Source of the DNA: PHBD01 sp964578535
GTDB lineage: Bacteria; Desulfobacterota; Syntrophia; Syntrophales; PHBD01
Assembly (NCBI GenBank): GCA_964578535.1
Contig: CAZODI010000016.1
Location: 1 to 64,000 of the forward strand
Reading direction: 5' to 3'
DNA length: 64,000 nucleotides
A program made the translations under genes and the position numbers. Shown piece after piece: positions 19,396-27,438 of this stretch; the stretch's first letter is position 1, and the number at the start of each line of letters is the position of its first letter. The notes under the pieces were generated by a model. The model saw nothing but the letters and a program-made list of their open reading frames with translations. It searched no databases and was not told the DNA's origin.

Positions 19396-21162
19396 TCAGC
19401 ACCCTTTTTTCTCCCGGCCGATGCCGTATTTCCGGATGCGGTACACCGCGGTCGGCCTGGAGATGCCCAGCATCCGGGCGGCCCGGGACGTGTTTCCCTC
19501 GCAGACGTCGAGGGCCTTGATGAGGAGGTCCCGGTTCCGCTCGTCCAGGCTCCCGGACGATGAGGATGCGCTCTCCGAGATGTTTTTCGCCCTCTCCAGG
19601 TTTGCGGCACCGTCATCCCGGTCGGTCCGGTCCCGCCTCCGCTCGTAATCGCTGTTCATCATGGCGAAGTACCGCAGGGCCTCCATGAGCAGCCGGTCCC
19701 GCGAGGCGGCATCCAGGAAATCCCGGCCGCCGTCCCGCGATTCCCACGCCGGAGCCTCACCGCCCCGGTCGTACCCGCCGTCGCTGTTCACCACGAACGC
19801 CAGGTGGCGCGGCTCGATGACGCTCCCCTCCTCCATGAGGACGACGCGGTCGACGGCGTTCTTCAACTCCCGGACGTTGCCCGTCCAAGGGGCGTCGACC
19901 AGGATTTCCCGGGCCTCCTTCGAGATCTCCTGGAACCGCTTTCCATAGGTCTGGTTGAACTTGTCCATGAAGAACAGGGCGATGGGAAGGATGTCCTTCT
20001 TGCGCTCGCGGAGGGGCGGGAGCGAGATCTTGGCGATGTTCAGCCGGTAGTACAGGTCTTTCCGGAATTTCCCTTCGGCGGTCAACTGCTCCAGCTTCCG
20101 GTTCGTCGCGGCGACGACGCGGACGTCCACCTTCTTCGTTTCCGACCCGCCGACGGGATAGAATTCCCGCTCTTCGAGAAACCGCAGAAGCTTGACCTGT
20201 GTGGATGGCAGCAGTTCGCTGATCTCGTCCAGGAGCAGGGTCCCGCCGTCGGCCAGCTCGAAGATCCCCTTCTTGCCCTCCTGGAGGCCGCCGGTGAACG
20301 TGCCCTTGTCGTAGCCGAACAGCTCGGACTCGACGAGATCCTTGCTGATGGCGCCGCAGTTGATGCGGATGTACGGCTTCCCGACCCGGCTGCTGTGGTA
20401 GTGCAGGATCCGGGCGACGATCTCCTTTCCTGTCCCGGTCTCGCCCTCGATCAGAACCGTCGTGTCGTAGCTCCGGGCGATCTTGAGCGTCTGCGCCAGC
20501 ACCCCCTTCATCTCCTCGCTCTCGCAGACCATGTCCGTCTCGACTTCCTGCCACGACAGGAGCTGCTCGATCCGCTTCTTGTTCCGCTCCTGGAGCTTTG
20601 CGTTCTCGATAACGATGCTGGCCTGGTTCGCGAAAATGGAGAAGGACTTGATCTCGCTCTTCGTCAGGTCCATCTTCACGTCGTTCCGGTCCGCCTCGAG
20701 GAGCCCGATGACGTCCTTCTTGATCATCAGGGGCACGGCCAGCGTGGAGACCCGCTTGTGGATCGCGCTGATCTTCAGGTCGATGTCCGTGATCCGGTCG
20801 TCCTTCGCGTGGTCCTTGATATAGACGGTCTTCCCCGTCTTCATGACGGCCGTCTCGATGCACTCGTGCCGGTCCAGCCGGAAGGGTCGGGTGAGCGCCC
20901 GCTCGCGCTCGGCCGGCTTGAAGCCGATGAGGTACTTGCACTCCAGGAGGCTGCTATCCTCGTCCCTGAGGAAGATGGCAACCCGCGTGAAGCCGAAGAC
21001 CCGCGATGTCTCCTTCACAATCTCCGTGAGGATGCGGTCGAGGGTAATCGGTTTCGTCAGGAGGCTGCTGATCTTGTGGATCGAGGACAACAGCTTCTCC
21101 TTCCTCGCCGCATCGAGGATGTACCGGTCCGTTCTCTCCCGTGCTGCGCCTTTTACCGCCAT
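19396..21162 (-). CDS. Sigma-54-type regulator with N-terminal GAF domain
   Basis: 588 residues. GAF sensor domain about 25-185, then an AAA+ domain with Walker A GETGTGKE (near 245), Walker B GGTLLLDEIS and arginine-finger region FRKDLYYRLN, then a Fis-type helix-turn-helix at the C-terminus (GNTSRAARMLGISRPTAVYRI). The loop that normally reads GAFTGA and contacts sigma-54 reads GTFTGG here, a double change. A low-complexity acidic/serine linker precedes the helix-turn-helix. Starts at ATG 21162 with AGGA upstream. A terminated leader RNA lies 40 bases upstream (21202-21338). Confidence 0.93.
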   Translation of the reverse strand: MAVKGAARERTDRYILDAARKEKLLSSIHKISSLLTKPITLDRILTEIVKETSRVFGFTRVAIFLRDEDSSLLECKYLIGFKPAERERALTRPFRLDRHECIETAVMKTGKTVYIKDHAKDDRITDIDLKISAIHKRVSTLAVPLMIKKDVIGLLEADRNDVKMDLTKSEIKSFSIFANQASIVIENAKLQERNKKRIEQLLSWQEVETDMVCESEEMKGVLAQTLKIARSYDTTVLIEGETGTGKEIVARILHYHSSRVGKPYIRINCGAISKDLVESELFGYDKGTFTGGLQEGKKGIFELADGGTLLLDEISELLPSTQVKLLRFLEEREFYPVGGSETKKVDVRVVAATNRKLEQLTAEGKFRKDLYYRLNIAKISLPPLRERKKDILPIALFFMDKFNQTYGKRFQEISKEAREILVDAPWTGNVRELKNAVDRVVLMEEGSVIEPRHLAFVVNSDGGYDRGGEAPAWESRDGGRDFLDAASRDRLLMEALRYFAMMNSDYERRRDRTDRDDGAANLERAKNISESASSSSGSLDERNRDLLIKALDVCEGNTSRAARMLGISRPTAVYRIRKYGIGREKKGC

Positions 21163-21201
21163 GTCACGTCCTGTACCCGGCCCGTCGTTCCCGGCTCCAC
21201 G

Positions 21202-21236
21202 AAAAAACCCCGTCCTCTGCTTGGGAGAAACGGGGT
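21202..21236 (-). terminator. Intrinsic terminator of RNA copy 1
   Basis: Minus-strand stem ACCCCGT/ACGGGGT followed by a run of six T. The run and the following CGTG are identical to those of the terminator at 27067-27101. Confidence 0.8.
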
Positions 21237-21338
21237 TTCAGTGGCTTGGCCATCGGTCATCACCGGTCTGGGCTGAAACGGTTCGCTGAATACGGAACGG
21301 GTGTCACCTGTTTCCTGCTCGGTCGCTGTGGCTGATGC
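21202..21338 (-). ncRNA. Candidate leader or small RNA, copy 1 of a two-member family
   Basis: About 137 bases from the predicted start to the T-run. It shares blocks with the copy at 27067-27191: AGCGAC then GAGCAG, ACAGGT, CAGCCCA, GGTGATG followed by CCGATG, CCAC-GA-ACCCCG and ACGGGGTTTTTTCGTG. It has its own promoter and ends in a strong intrinsic terminator 40 bases before the sigma-54 regulator start, so it could be an attenuating leader or a free small RNA. It lacks the core motifs of cyclic-di-GMP-I, cobalamin and TPP riboswitches as I know them. Confidence 0.6.
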
Positions 21339-21344
21339 GGAGCC

Positions 21345-21372
21345 ACTATATCGCCTGAAGCGGCTTTGTCAA
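21345..21372 (-). promoter_or_regulatory. Sigma-70 promoter of RNA copy 1
   Basis: TTGACA (21372-21367), 16-base spacer, TATAGT (21350-21345) on the minus strand: near-consensus. The -35 overlaps the relic stop codon of a decayed CoA-transferase fragment. Confidence 0.75.
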
Positions 21373-21460
21373 GCCATGTAGAAGTTCCTGCGCAGGCTCG
21401 CAGCTCCCCCTTGAGGTCCGGGTGGGCGATGTCGATCAGGGCAAGGGCGCGCTCCCGTTT
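21369..21460 (-). pseudogene. Remnant of a CoA-transferase C-terminus
   Basis: Translates as KRERALALIDIAHPDLKGEL, matching RRERGLALIEIAHPDLRGEL near the end of the intact CoA-transferase at 8631-9965. After this the frame slips; in the shifted frame the end reads FYMA-stop, matching FYMSK-stop. Nothing upstream resembles the rest of the gene, so about 30 codons survive. Confidence 0.75.
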
Positions 21461-21490
21461 CAGCAGGAGAAAGAGGAAGGCATGGACGGA

Positions 21491-21531
21491 CGTAAAAAAT
21501 CGAAAGGGGGACCGGACCAAAGTCCCCCCCC
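21491..21531 (-). terminator. Terminator downstream of cfa
   Basis: Minus-strand stem GGGGGAC/GTCCCCC followed by TTTCGATTTTTT, located 33 bases after the cyclopropane synthase stop. Confidence 0.7.
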
Positions 21532-21563
21532 CCTTCTGCTTTCTGGGAAATCCGGATTCTACG

Positions 21564-22823
21564 TCAGACCGCGCGGCACGACGGCTGGGCGGCTCCCGTC
21601 TTCGTCATGACGATCTGCCAGAGCTGGATGCTTCTCGACCGGAAGGCCCCCGCGCAGGACAGCAGGTAGTATTCCCACATTCGCATGAAGCGCCCGTCGT
21701 ACTTTGCCTTCAGGCGGGTCCAGGATTCCTGGAAACGCCGGTTCCAGGCCATGAGCGTCCTGTCGTAGTGCGGTCCTAAGTTTTGCAGGTCCTCCACGAC
21801 AAAGAGCCCCTCGGTGGCCCGGCCGATCTGGGCGATGCTGGGCAGCATGCCGTTCGGGAAGATGTATCGCGCGATCCAGGGATCGCAGTTCGCCAGAGAG
21901 GCGTTCCCGCCGATGGTGTGGAGCAGGAAAACTCCGTCATCTTCCAGGCAGCGGTGAACGACCTCGAAGAACGTCCGGTAGTTTTTTCTCCCCACGTGCT
22001 CGAACATCCCGACGGACACGACCTTGTCGAAGGTACCCGCGATCCGCCGGTAGTCCTTCCGGATCACCTCCACCGGCAGGCCCTGGCAGAACCTGCGGGC
22101 ATAGTCGATCTGCGGCTCGGAGATGTTGACGGCCGTGACCTTGCATCCGTAATGCTCGGCCATGTACCGGCTCAGCCCGCCCCAGCCCGCCCCGATGTCC
22201 AGCACGCGGTCCCGGGAGTCCAGGCTGAGCTTCCGGCAGATGAGGTCGAGCTTCTTCTGCTGGGCCTCCACGAGATCGTCCGTCCCCTGGAAATAGGCGC
22301 AGCTGTACTGGTTGTAGGGATCGAGAAACGACCTGAAGAGATCGACGTCCAGGTCGTAGTGGCGCTCCGCGATCATGTGCGACCGGGGCAGAGATTGAAG
22401 GTTGAAGAAGATTCCCGGGAGTAACCCCAGAAGATAGGAAAAGCTCCCCTTCACGGTCTCGTCGAGGCCGGCCCGGAGGATGCGGCAGATGAACCCGTCG
22501 ATCAGTTCGCAGTCCCACCAGCCGTCCATGTAAGCCTCGCCGAGTCCCAGGTTCTTTTCCTTCAGGACCCGCTCATACAGCCTGTCGTTGAGAACCTGGA
22601 TGTCCCAGGGATTCGGGCCGTCGATCACGATGCCGGCCCGGGAAAGGTGCCGTTCGATGATGGACCGGGAGAGCTTTCCGGAACCGCCTCGGGAGTCTGC
22701 GCCTCCCGGGGGGGATGATTCTTTTCGGGGGGAACGCGGGTGGAGAACGGATACGCCCCGGTCAAGCCTCCCAACCGACTCGCGCTTGTGAATCCTTTCT
22801 TCCCTGACCAGACTGTGTGCCAT
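21564..22823 (-). CDS. cfa: Cyclopropane-fatty-acyl-phospholipid synthase
   Basis: 419 residues. Adds a methylene from SAM across the double bond of unsaturated phospholipid acyl chains at the membrane. The N-terminal region (about 45-150, with LGLGEAYMDGWWDC) is typical of Cfa. The SAM-binding motif is VLDIGAGWGGLSRY (near 209). Further Cfa motifs include FRSFLDPYNQYSCAYF, FEHVGRKNY and the C-terminal ARRF...WEYYL region. The first 50 residues are variable and low in conservation. ATG at 22823 with GAGG upstream. A strong terminator follows. Confidence 0.94.
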   Translation of the reverse strand: MAHSLVREERIHKRESVGRLDRGVSVLHPRSPRKESSPPGGADSRGGSGKLSRSIIERHLSRAGIVIDGPNPWDIQVLNDRLYERVLKEKNLGLGEAYMDGWWDCELIDGFICRILRAGLDETVKGSFSYLLGLLPGIFFNLQSLPRSHMIAERHYDLDVDLFRSFLDPYNQYSCAYFQGTDDLVEAQQKKLDLICRKLSLDSRDRVLDIGAGWGGLSRYMAEHYGCKVTAVNISEPQIDYARRFCQGLPVEVIRKDYRRIAGTFDKVVSVGMFEHVGRKNYRTFFEVVHRCLEDDGVFLLHTIGGNASLANCDPWIARYIFPNGMLPSIAQIGRATEGLFVVEDLQNLGPHYDRTLMAWNRRFQESWTRLKAKYDGRFMRMWEYYLLSCAGAFRSRSIQLWQIVMTKTGAAQPSCRAV

Positions 22824-23117
22824 CGGATTTCCTCTATCTACTCAAAGGATTGCAAGATACTCCGGGACCGCCGGGGGGGAATTCGATCCGGCGGTGCGCT
22901 TCCACGCCCGCGACTTCGGTCCCGGCCTTTACGATCCTGGAGCCCTCTTCCCTCCTTTTGCCGCAGATTGTCGCCGGACGCCGATTTTTGCCATGCCGAT
23001 CCGTCTGATTCTCCCCACAGAAATCGGCGGCCGTCTCCTCGGAAGAAAGGGGCCGCCGCCATAGGACGTTCCTGCTGGTTGCCATCGGCATCGGTCCGAT
23101 GGAAAATGGAGGGCCCA
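22824..23117. other. Intergenic stretch without recognised gene
   Basis: About 300 bases between cfa and the terminator of the phospholipase-like gene. Short frames here translate to arginine/serine/proline-rich sequence without recognisable motifs. The cfa promoter must lie here, but I see no convincing -35/-10 pair. Confidence 0.5.
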
Positions 23118-23146
23118 TAAAAAAGGGACCGGCATGCGCCGGTCCC
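23118..23146 (-). terminator. Intrinsic terminator of the phospholipase C-like gene
   Basis: Perfect minus-strand stem GGGACCGGC/GCCGGTCCC with a four-base loop followed by six T, 26 bases after the stop codon. Confidence 0.85.
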
Positions 23147-23171
23147 CTCTTCCGTTCCCGGAGACGCTCGA

Positions 23172-24230
23172 TTACGACTGCAGCACCGTTTCAAACAGGC
23201 AGGCCGAGGCGTACACGGCCAGGGGGATCGCCTCTCTTATCGCGTCCGTCCACTGGTCGTTGCCGTTGCAGAAACGGTCATTGTATTCATCGATGGCGCC
23301 GTCCACCTTCCGCAGGTATTCTTTCGTTCCCGCCGTTTCCCTGTGAAGGGACGTTTCAATGTACGGAACGAATTCCTTCGATCGTTCATAGATGGCCGCG
23401 GCGAATCGTTCCGGATCCGCGGGACGGACGCCGAGTGCGTTTTTGAACGCGTTGTATCGACCCATGTCGATCGTGAAGGGATGAGGACCTTCCCATACGA
23501 TTTGATTCGCATATTTCTCGAAAAAGAAATGATCCACGTAAGGCACAGCCGGGTAGTTGCCGACATGGTGCGGCGCCGTCAGGTCCTGGAGGTAGTGGAC
23601 CGCGATGCCGAGAGATTCGTCTTTTCGCCGGGGGGACATGAACTCTTCGTAATATTTGACGAAATTCTCAAGCGCATTCTCGTGGATATCCTCTTTGACG
23701 CCGTGTGTCAGTTTCTTCAGTGCCTTGAACAGTACCATCGCCTTGGGGTAGTACTTTTCAATGAAATTGCCCTTCTTTCCCGGGACGGTGTCCCCGAAAA
23801 AATGTCCTTCAAATATGAGGTCCCGAAGATCGTGCCACGCCTCGTCGGGATACGTGCAATTTTCCAGGAGCGGATCGCGGAAATCCGGCGGTGCTGAAAC
23901 CAGGTTGAGCGCCGCCAGGGTGATGAAAAAATGGGTGCTTTTTTTGTCCGTGTAAGATTGCGTCAGCAGATTATAGGATTCCTGGGTAAGGCGGATCAGC
24001 TTCCTGATATCGTCGTAGATGTCGATCTTCGATGCCGCCTTCATCTTATCCGCCAGCAGAAGATTGATCTCATCCTGATCCATCCGCGACACGGCGCTTT
24101 TGCGAAAGACGAGGCGTCGTCCGTCAATCTTCGCGATGGAGTTTACCTTCCCGGCAAGCATGGAAAAATCCTTCATGTTCCGCTTCAGCGTGCTCAGCGA
24201 ATTGTCTTGCTGCGATGTCACGTCACACAT
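23172..24230 (-). CDS. Zinc-dependent phospholipase C/S1-P1 nuclease-like protein
   Basis: 352 residues. The segment HYLQDLTAPHHVGNY (near 208) matches the metal-binding His/Asp pattern of the zinc phospholipase C and P1 nuclease superfamily, and HFFGD (near 142) could supply another His ligand. There is no signal peptide, unlike most secreted members, so it may act in the cytoplasm or be exported another way. The ATG overlaps the stop of the upstream hybrid kinase by eight bases (ATGTGTGA), so it is translated with that kinase. Substrate unknown; family call moderate. Confidence 0.7.
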   Translation of the reverse strand: MCDVTSQQDNSLSTLKRNMKDFSMLAGKVNSIAKIDGRRLVFRKSAVSRMDQDEINLLLADKMKAASKIDIYDDIRKLIRLTQESYNLLTQSYTDKKSTHFFITLAALNLVSAPPDFRDPLLENCTYPDEAWHDLRDLIFEGHFFGDTVPGKKGNFIEKYYPKAMVLFKALKKLTHGVKEDIHENALENFVKYYEEFMSPRRKDESLGIAVHYLQDLTAPHHVGNYPAVPYVDHFFFEKYANQIVWEGPHPFTIDMGRYNAFKNALGVRPADPERFAAAIYERSKEFVPYIETSLHRETAGTKEYLRKVDGAIDEYNDRFCNGNDQWTDAIREAIPLAVYASACLFETVLQS

Positions 24231-27000
24231 GATCCCCTCCCTGTCGGTCCAGCACCTCTCTCAGCTTGCCGGAGAGCTTCTCGATATGAAAGGGCTTCTG
24301 AAGGAAGCCGTTGCAGCCCCGGTCCATGATCGTCTTCGCTTCCCCGTCGATGCTGTAGCCGCTGGATAGCAGGACCTTGACCCCGGGATCGATCTCCTTC
24401 AGGCGGTCGAAGGTCTCCCCTCCCGAGAGGCCCGGCATGATCATGTCGAGGACGACCAGGTCGATTTCGCCCTTTTTTGCCAAGTACACGGCGATCGCCT
24501 CCTGCCCGCTCCCGGCCATGAAGACCCGGTAGCCGAGGGAAGTCAGGAGTTCCCCCGTCACCTCCGCCACCATGGGTTCGTCGTCGACCAGCAGGATCGT
24601 CTCCCCTCCCTTTACGATGGTCCCGGCCTCCTTTGCCTCTTTGATGACTTCCTTGTCCGATGCAGGCAGAAGAATGGTGAAGGTCGATCCGTGGCCCGGC
24701 TCGCTCTCCGCGTGGATCATGCCGCCGTGCCCCTTGACGATTCCATAGACCATGGCCAGTCCGAGGCCCGTTCCCCGGCCCATCGCCTTGGTCGTGAAGA
24801 AGGGATCGAAGATCCGCTCCCTTGTCTTGCCATCCATCCCCGTGCCGGTGTCGCTGATCGTGATCTTCACATATCTTCCGGGGATGACGGACATGAGCTG
24901 CGCTTCCGTCTCGTCCAGAAAGACGTTTTCCGTGGCCAGGAAGATATCGCCGCCTCCCGGCATGGCCTGCCAGGCGTTCACGTAAAGGTTCATGAAGATC
25001 TGCTCCATCTGGCCCCGGTCGGCTTCGACGCTCCACAGCTTCCGGTCGTATTTCCGGTGGATGGAGATCTCCTTCTTGGTCCGTCCGAACATGGAGGAGG
25101 TCTTCTTCACGATCTCGTTCATGTCGGTGGGCTTCACCTCGTACCGCCCCCCGCGGGCAAAGCCCAGGAGCTGCCGGGTCAGGTCCGTGCCGCTCTGCAC
25201 CTGCTCCTCGATCCGCTTGAGCCTTTCGTAATGGGGATGGGACGGATCCAGGTCCAGGAGCGTCAGGGAGGCGTAGCCCTGGATGCCCATGAGGAGATTG
25301 TTGAAGTCATGGGCAATGCCGCCGGCCAGCGTGCCGATGGCCTCCATCTTGTCGGCGTGCTGCAGGCGCTCCTCCAGCCTCCGCCTGTCCTCATCGGCGT
25401 TCCGCTGTTCGGTGATGTCGATGAGAGAGGCGACGCTCTGTTTCGTCCCCGGGATCAGGCCGACCGTCAGGAGGATATATCTCACGGACCCGTCCCTGTG
25501 CCGCAGCCGGAACTCGTAGCTGCTTTCCACGTTATCCAAACCCGTCCGCCGCAGCCTGTGCCGGGCGATCATTTGCTCCAGGTTTTCCTTCTCGACAAAC
25601 TCCGTCCATTTCCTCTTTCCTTCCACCTCCTCACGCCGGTAACCTGTCAGGATCTCGAACTGCCTGTTGGCCAGGGAAATCGTCATGTCATCCTCGACGA
25701 CCATCATGGTGGCCCCTGTCATCTCGAAAAAGGCCTGATAGCGTGTTTCCGATTCCCGCAGAGCATCCTCCGCCAGCTTGCGATCCGTGATGTCGTTGAA
25801 AAAATTCAGGGTGGCCTGTTTCCCCTGCCATACGATCGGCGTCACGTGAATCTCGATCCACTTGATCGATCCATCCCCGGCAAGGAGCCTGAACGTGTAA
25901 GCACTGGGAACATGCTCATGGTTCATCCTTCTCCGGTATCGTTCCGTGATCATGCCCCGGTCGTCGGGGTGGACATAATCGAGGAAAGGCTTCGCCAGAA
26001 TCTCCTCCTTCGGGCGGCCGATGATTTCCACTGCGCGGCGATTGATGAAACAATGCCTGCCCTCCTGGGCAATCGAGATGGCCTCCTCCGCATTTTCCAC
26101 GACCAGGCGGTACTGCTCCTCGCTTTCCCGCAGCGCCTCTTCCATGCGCCTGCGCTCGGTGATGTCGCTGCAGCTTCCCTCGAAAGCGACGATCCTGCCC
26201 GCGTTGTCCCTCAGGGGAACACCGTTGGAGGTGTGCCATCGCCAGGACCCGTCGGCATGCCGAATGCGATATTCGACGCCCGCTTGCCGCTCTCCCTTTT
26301 TGATCGCCCGCTGCAGGGACTGAACGCACACCCCGAGGTCGTCCGGATGGATGAGCGGCTGGAAGGATTTCCCGATCACCTCCTCCGGATGATGGCCCAG
26401 GAGCTCGGTCCAACTGGGAGAAACGTACGTGAATACGCCATCCCGGGTCAGGGTGTAGATGATGTCGTGGCTGTTCTCGATCAGCAGGCGGTACTGCTCC
26501 TCGACCTTTTTGCGGTCGGTGATGTCCCGCGTGCTTCCCTGCACCCCGACCGGGTTTCCAACATCGTCGAACAACCAGCATGCGGTAATCTCGATGTCCC
26601 TGACCGACCCGTCCTTGCAATGCTGCTGGATCTCCATCTGCAAGGACCGGGCGCGCTCCGCCGGGGGCTTCGCCAGCTGCGCGGCCAGTTCGGTCATGAC
26701 CGGCTCGACGCAGGATTCCACCACGTATTGCTGGAAGGGAATTTCCATGACCTCCTCGGGTGTGTAGCCGCTGAGCGCCTTGACGGAAGGGCTGACATAG
26801 GTGAAACGGCCGTCCAGCGTCATGGTCCAGATCACATCGGTCGAATTGTCGGCAAGAAGGCGGTATTGCCGCTCGCTCTCCCGCAGGGCCTTTTCGGCCT
26901 GACGGCGATTGTCATCCGCCTTTTCCAGCTCCCGGATTCTCCGCTTCAGCGCGGCGATTTCCTCCGCCGGATCTTTTTTTCCTTCGTCCGGATGGGTCAT
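24223..27000 (-). CDS. Four-PAS hybrid sensor histidine kinase with receiver domain
   Basis: 925 residues, no membrane segment seen, so a cytoplasmic sensor. Order: short coiled coil (about 10-45), PAS 1-4 (about 45-165, 170-290, 295-415, 418-535), each closing with a DITDRK/DITERR-like motif, HisKA with GGIAHDFNNLLMG (near 560), HATPase with N-box MNLYVNA, DTGTGMD and GRGTGLGLAMVYG, then a receiver domain (about 800-920) with VVLDMIMPG Asp. No DNA-binding output, so it must signal through another partner. Preceded by an RNA with its own promoter and terminator (27067-27191); followed by the overlapping phospholipase-like gene. Confidence 0.95.
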   Translation of the reverse strand: MTHPDEGKKDPAEEIAALKRRIRELEKADDNRRQAEKALRESERQYRLLADNSTDVIWTMTLDGRFTYVSPSVKALSGYTPEEVMEIPFQQYVVESCVEPVMTELAAQLAKPPAERARSLQMEIQQHCKDGSVRDIEITACWLFDDVGNPVGVQGSTRDITDRKKVEEQYRLLIENSHDIIYTLTRDGVFTYVSPSWTELLGHHPEEVIGKSFQPLIHPDDLGVCVQSLQRAIKKGERQAGVEYRIRHADGSWRWHTSNGVPLRDNAGRIVAFEGSCSDITERRRMEEALRESEEQYRLVVENAEEAISIAQEGRHCFINRRAVEIIGRPKEEILAKPFLDYVHPDDRGMITERYRRRMNHEHVPSAYTFRLLAGDGSIKWIEIHVTPIVWQGKQATLNFFNDITDRKLAEDALRESETRYQAFFEMTGATMMVVEDDMTISLANRQFEILTGYRREEVEGKRKWTEFVEKENLEQMIARHRLRRTGLDNVESSYEFRLRHRDGSVRYILLTVGLIPGTKQSVASLIDITEQRNADEDRRRLEERLQHADKMEAIGTLAGGIAHDFNNLLMGIQGYASLTLLDLDPSHPHYERLKRIEEQVQSGTDLTRQLLGFARGGRYEVKPTDMNEIVKKTSSMFGRTKKEISIHRKYDRKLWSVEADRGQMEQIFMNLYVNAWQAMPGGGDIFLATENVFLDETEAQLMSVIPGRYVKITISDTGTGMDGKTRERIFDPFFTTKAMGRGTGLGLAMVYGIVKGHGGMIHAESEPGHGSTFTILLPASDKEVIKEAKEAGTIVKGGETILLVDDEPMVAEVTGELLTSLGYRVFMAGSGQEAIAVYLAKKGEIDLVVLDMIMPGLSGGETFDRLKEIDPGVKVLLSSGYSIDGEAKTIMDRGCNGFLQKPFHIEKLSGKLREVLDRQGGDHV

Positions 27001-27066
27001 GAAACTTCCTTCATTCTCAGGATATGCACCGGACCGGCAGTCGTCTCAACTCCATTCCCATGCACG

Positions 27067-27101
27067 AAAAAACCCCGTTCTTCTCTCGAAAGAATCGGGG
27101 T
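27067..27101 (-). terminator. Intrinsic terminator of RNA copy 2
   Basis: Minus-strand stem ACCCCGATTCTT/AAGAACGGGGT (one mismatch) followed by six T and CGTG, like the terminator at 21202-21236. Confidence 0.8.
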
Positions 27102-27191
27102 CTCGGTGGTCGATTCATCGGCATCACCGCCTGCTCTTGAAATGGGCTGGAACCTGTCTGCTGCTCCTGTCGCTCCGATGTCTGGAAAACT
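27067..27191 (-). ncRNA. Candidate leader or small RNA, copy 2 of a two-member family
   Basis: About 125 bases. It shares ordered sequence blocks with copy 1 at 21202-21338, from AGCGAC and GAGCAG through GGTGATG-CCGATG to ACGGGGTTTTTTCGTG. It lacks roughly 25 bases of the middle of copy 1. Within this copy CATCGG near the 5' end can pair with CCGATG near the 3' end, closing a multibranched fold (inference). It ends 66 bases before the four-PAS kinase start, whose Shine-Dalgarno is GAAGGAAG. Confidence 0.6.
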
Positions 27192-27197
27192 GCCGCC

Positions 27198-27225
27198 AGT
27201 ATAGCGCCCGAATCGCACAAGTCAA
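27198..27225 (-). promoter_or_regulatory. Sigma-70 promoter of RNA copy 2
   Basis: TTGACT (27225-27220), 16-base spacer, TATACT (27203-27198): same spacing and near-identical boxes as the promoter of copy 1. The 213 bases from here to the next plus-strand gene hold no gene I can recognise. Confidence 0.75.
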
Positions 27226-27438
27226 GTTCTTTGGCTGGCAACCTATCAATATTATGGTATATTAGCGTCATCTGACCCGGTGGAAAGGCGGGGACCTTCC
27301 TTCATCGCAGGAATCATCACGGCGGCGTCAGATTCCCTCCCTGCCGTCGGATCGAAACAGCCTGATGGTAGTGGACCGCCGCCACCGCCCATGGTATGAA
27401 ACACATCAGATTCTCAAAAACTCGAATGGAGGGCACTC

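Noticed and set aside
21202..21338. Cyclic-di-GMP-I, cobalamin, TPP or fluoride riboswitch
   Set aside because: The required core motifs, such as ACGCAAAGC for cyclic-di-GMP-I or the B12 box, are absent in both copies; only short chance matches to CCGATGG or GGTGATG.
23343..23897. 184-codon plus-strand frame
   Set aside because: Antisense to the phospholipase C-like gene; no motifs.
24691..27204. 837-codon plus-strand frame
   Set aside because: Antisense to the four-PAS kinase; no domain pattern and it would run through the promoter and RNA at 27067-27225.
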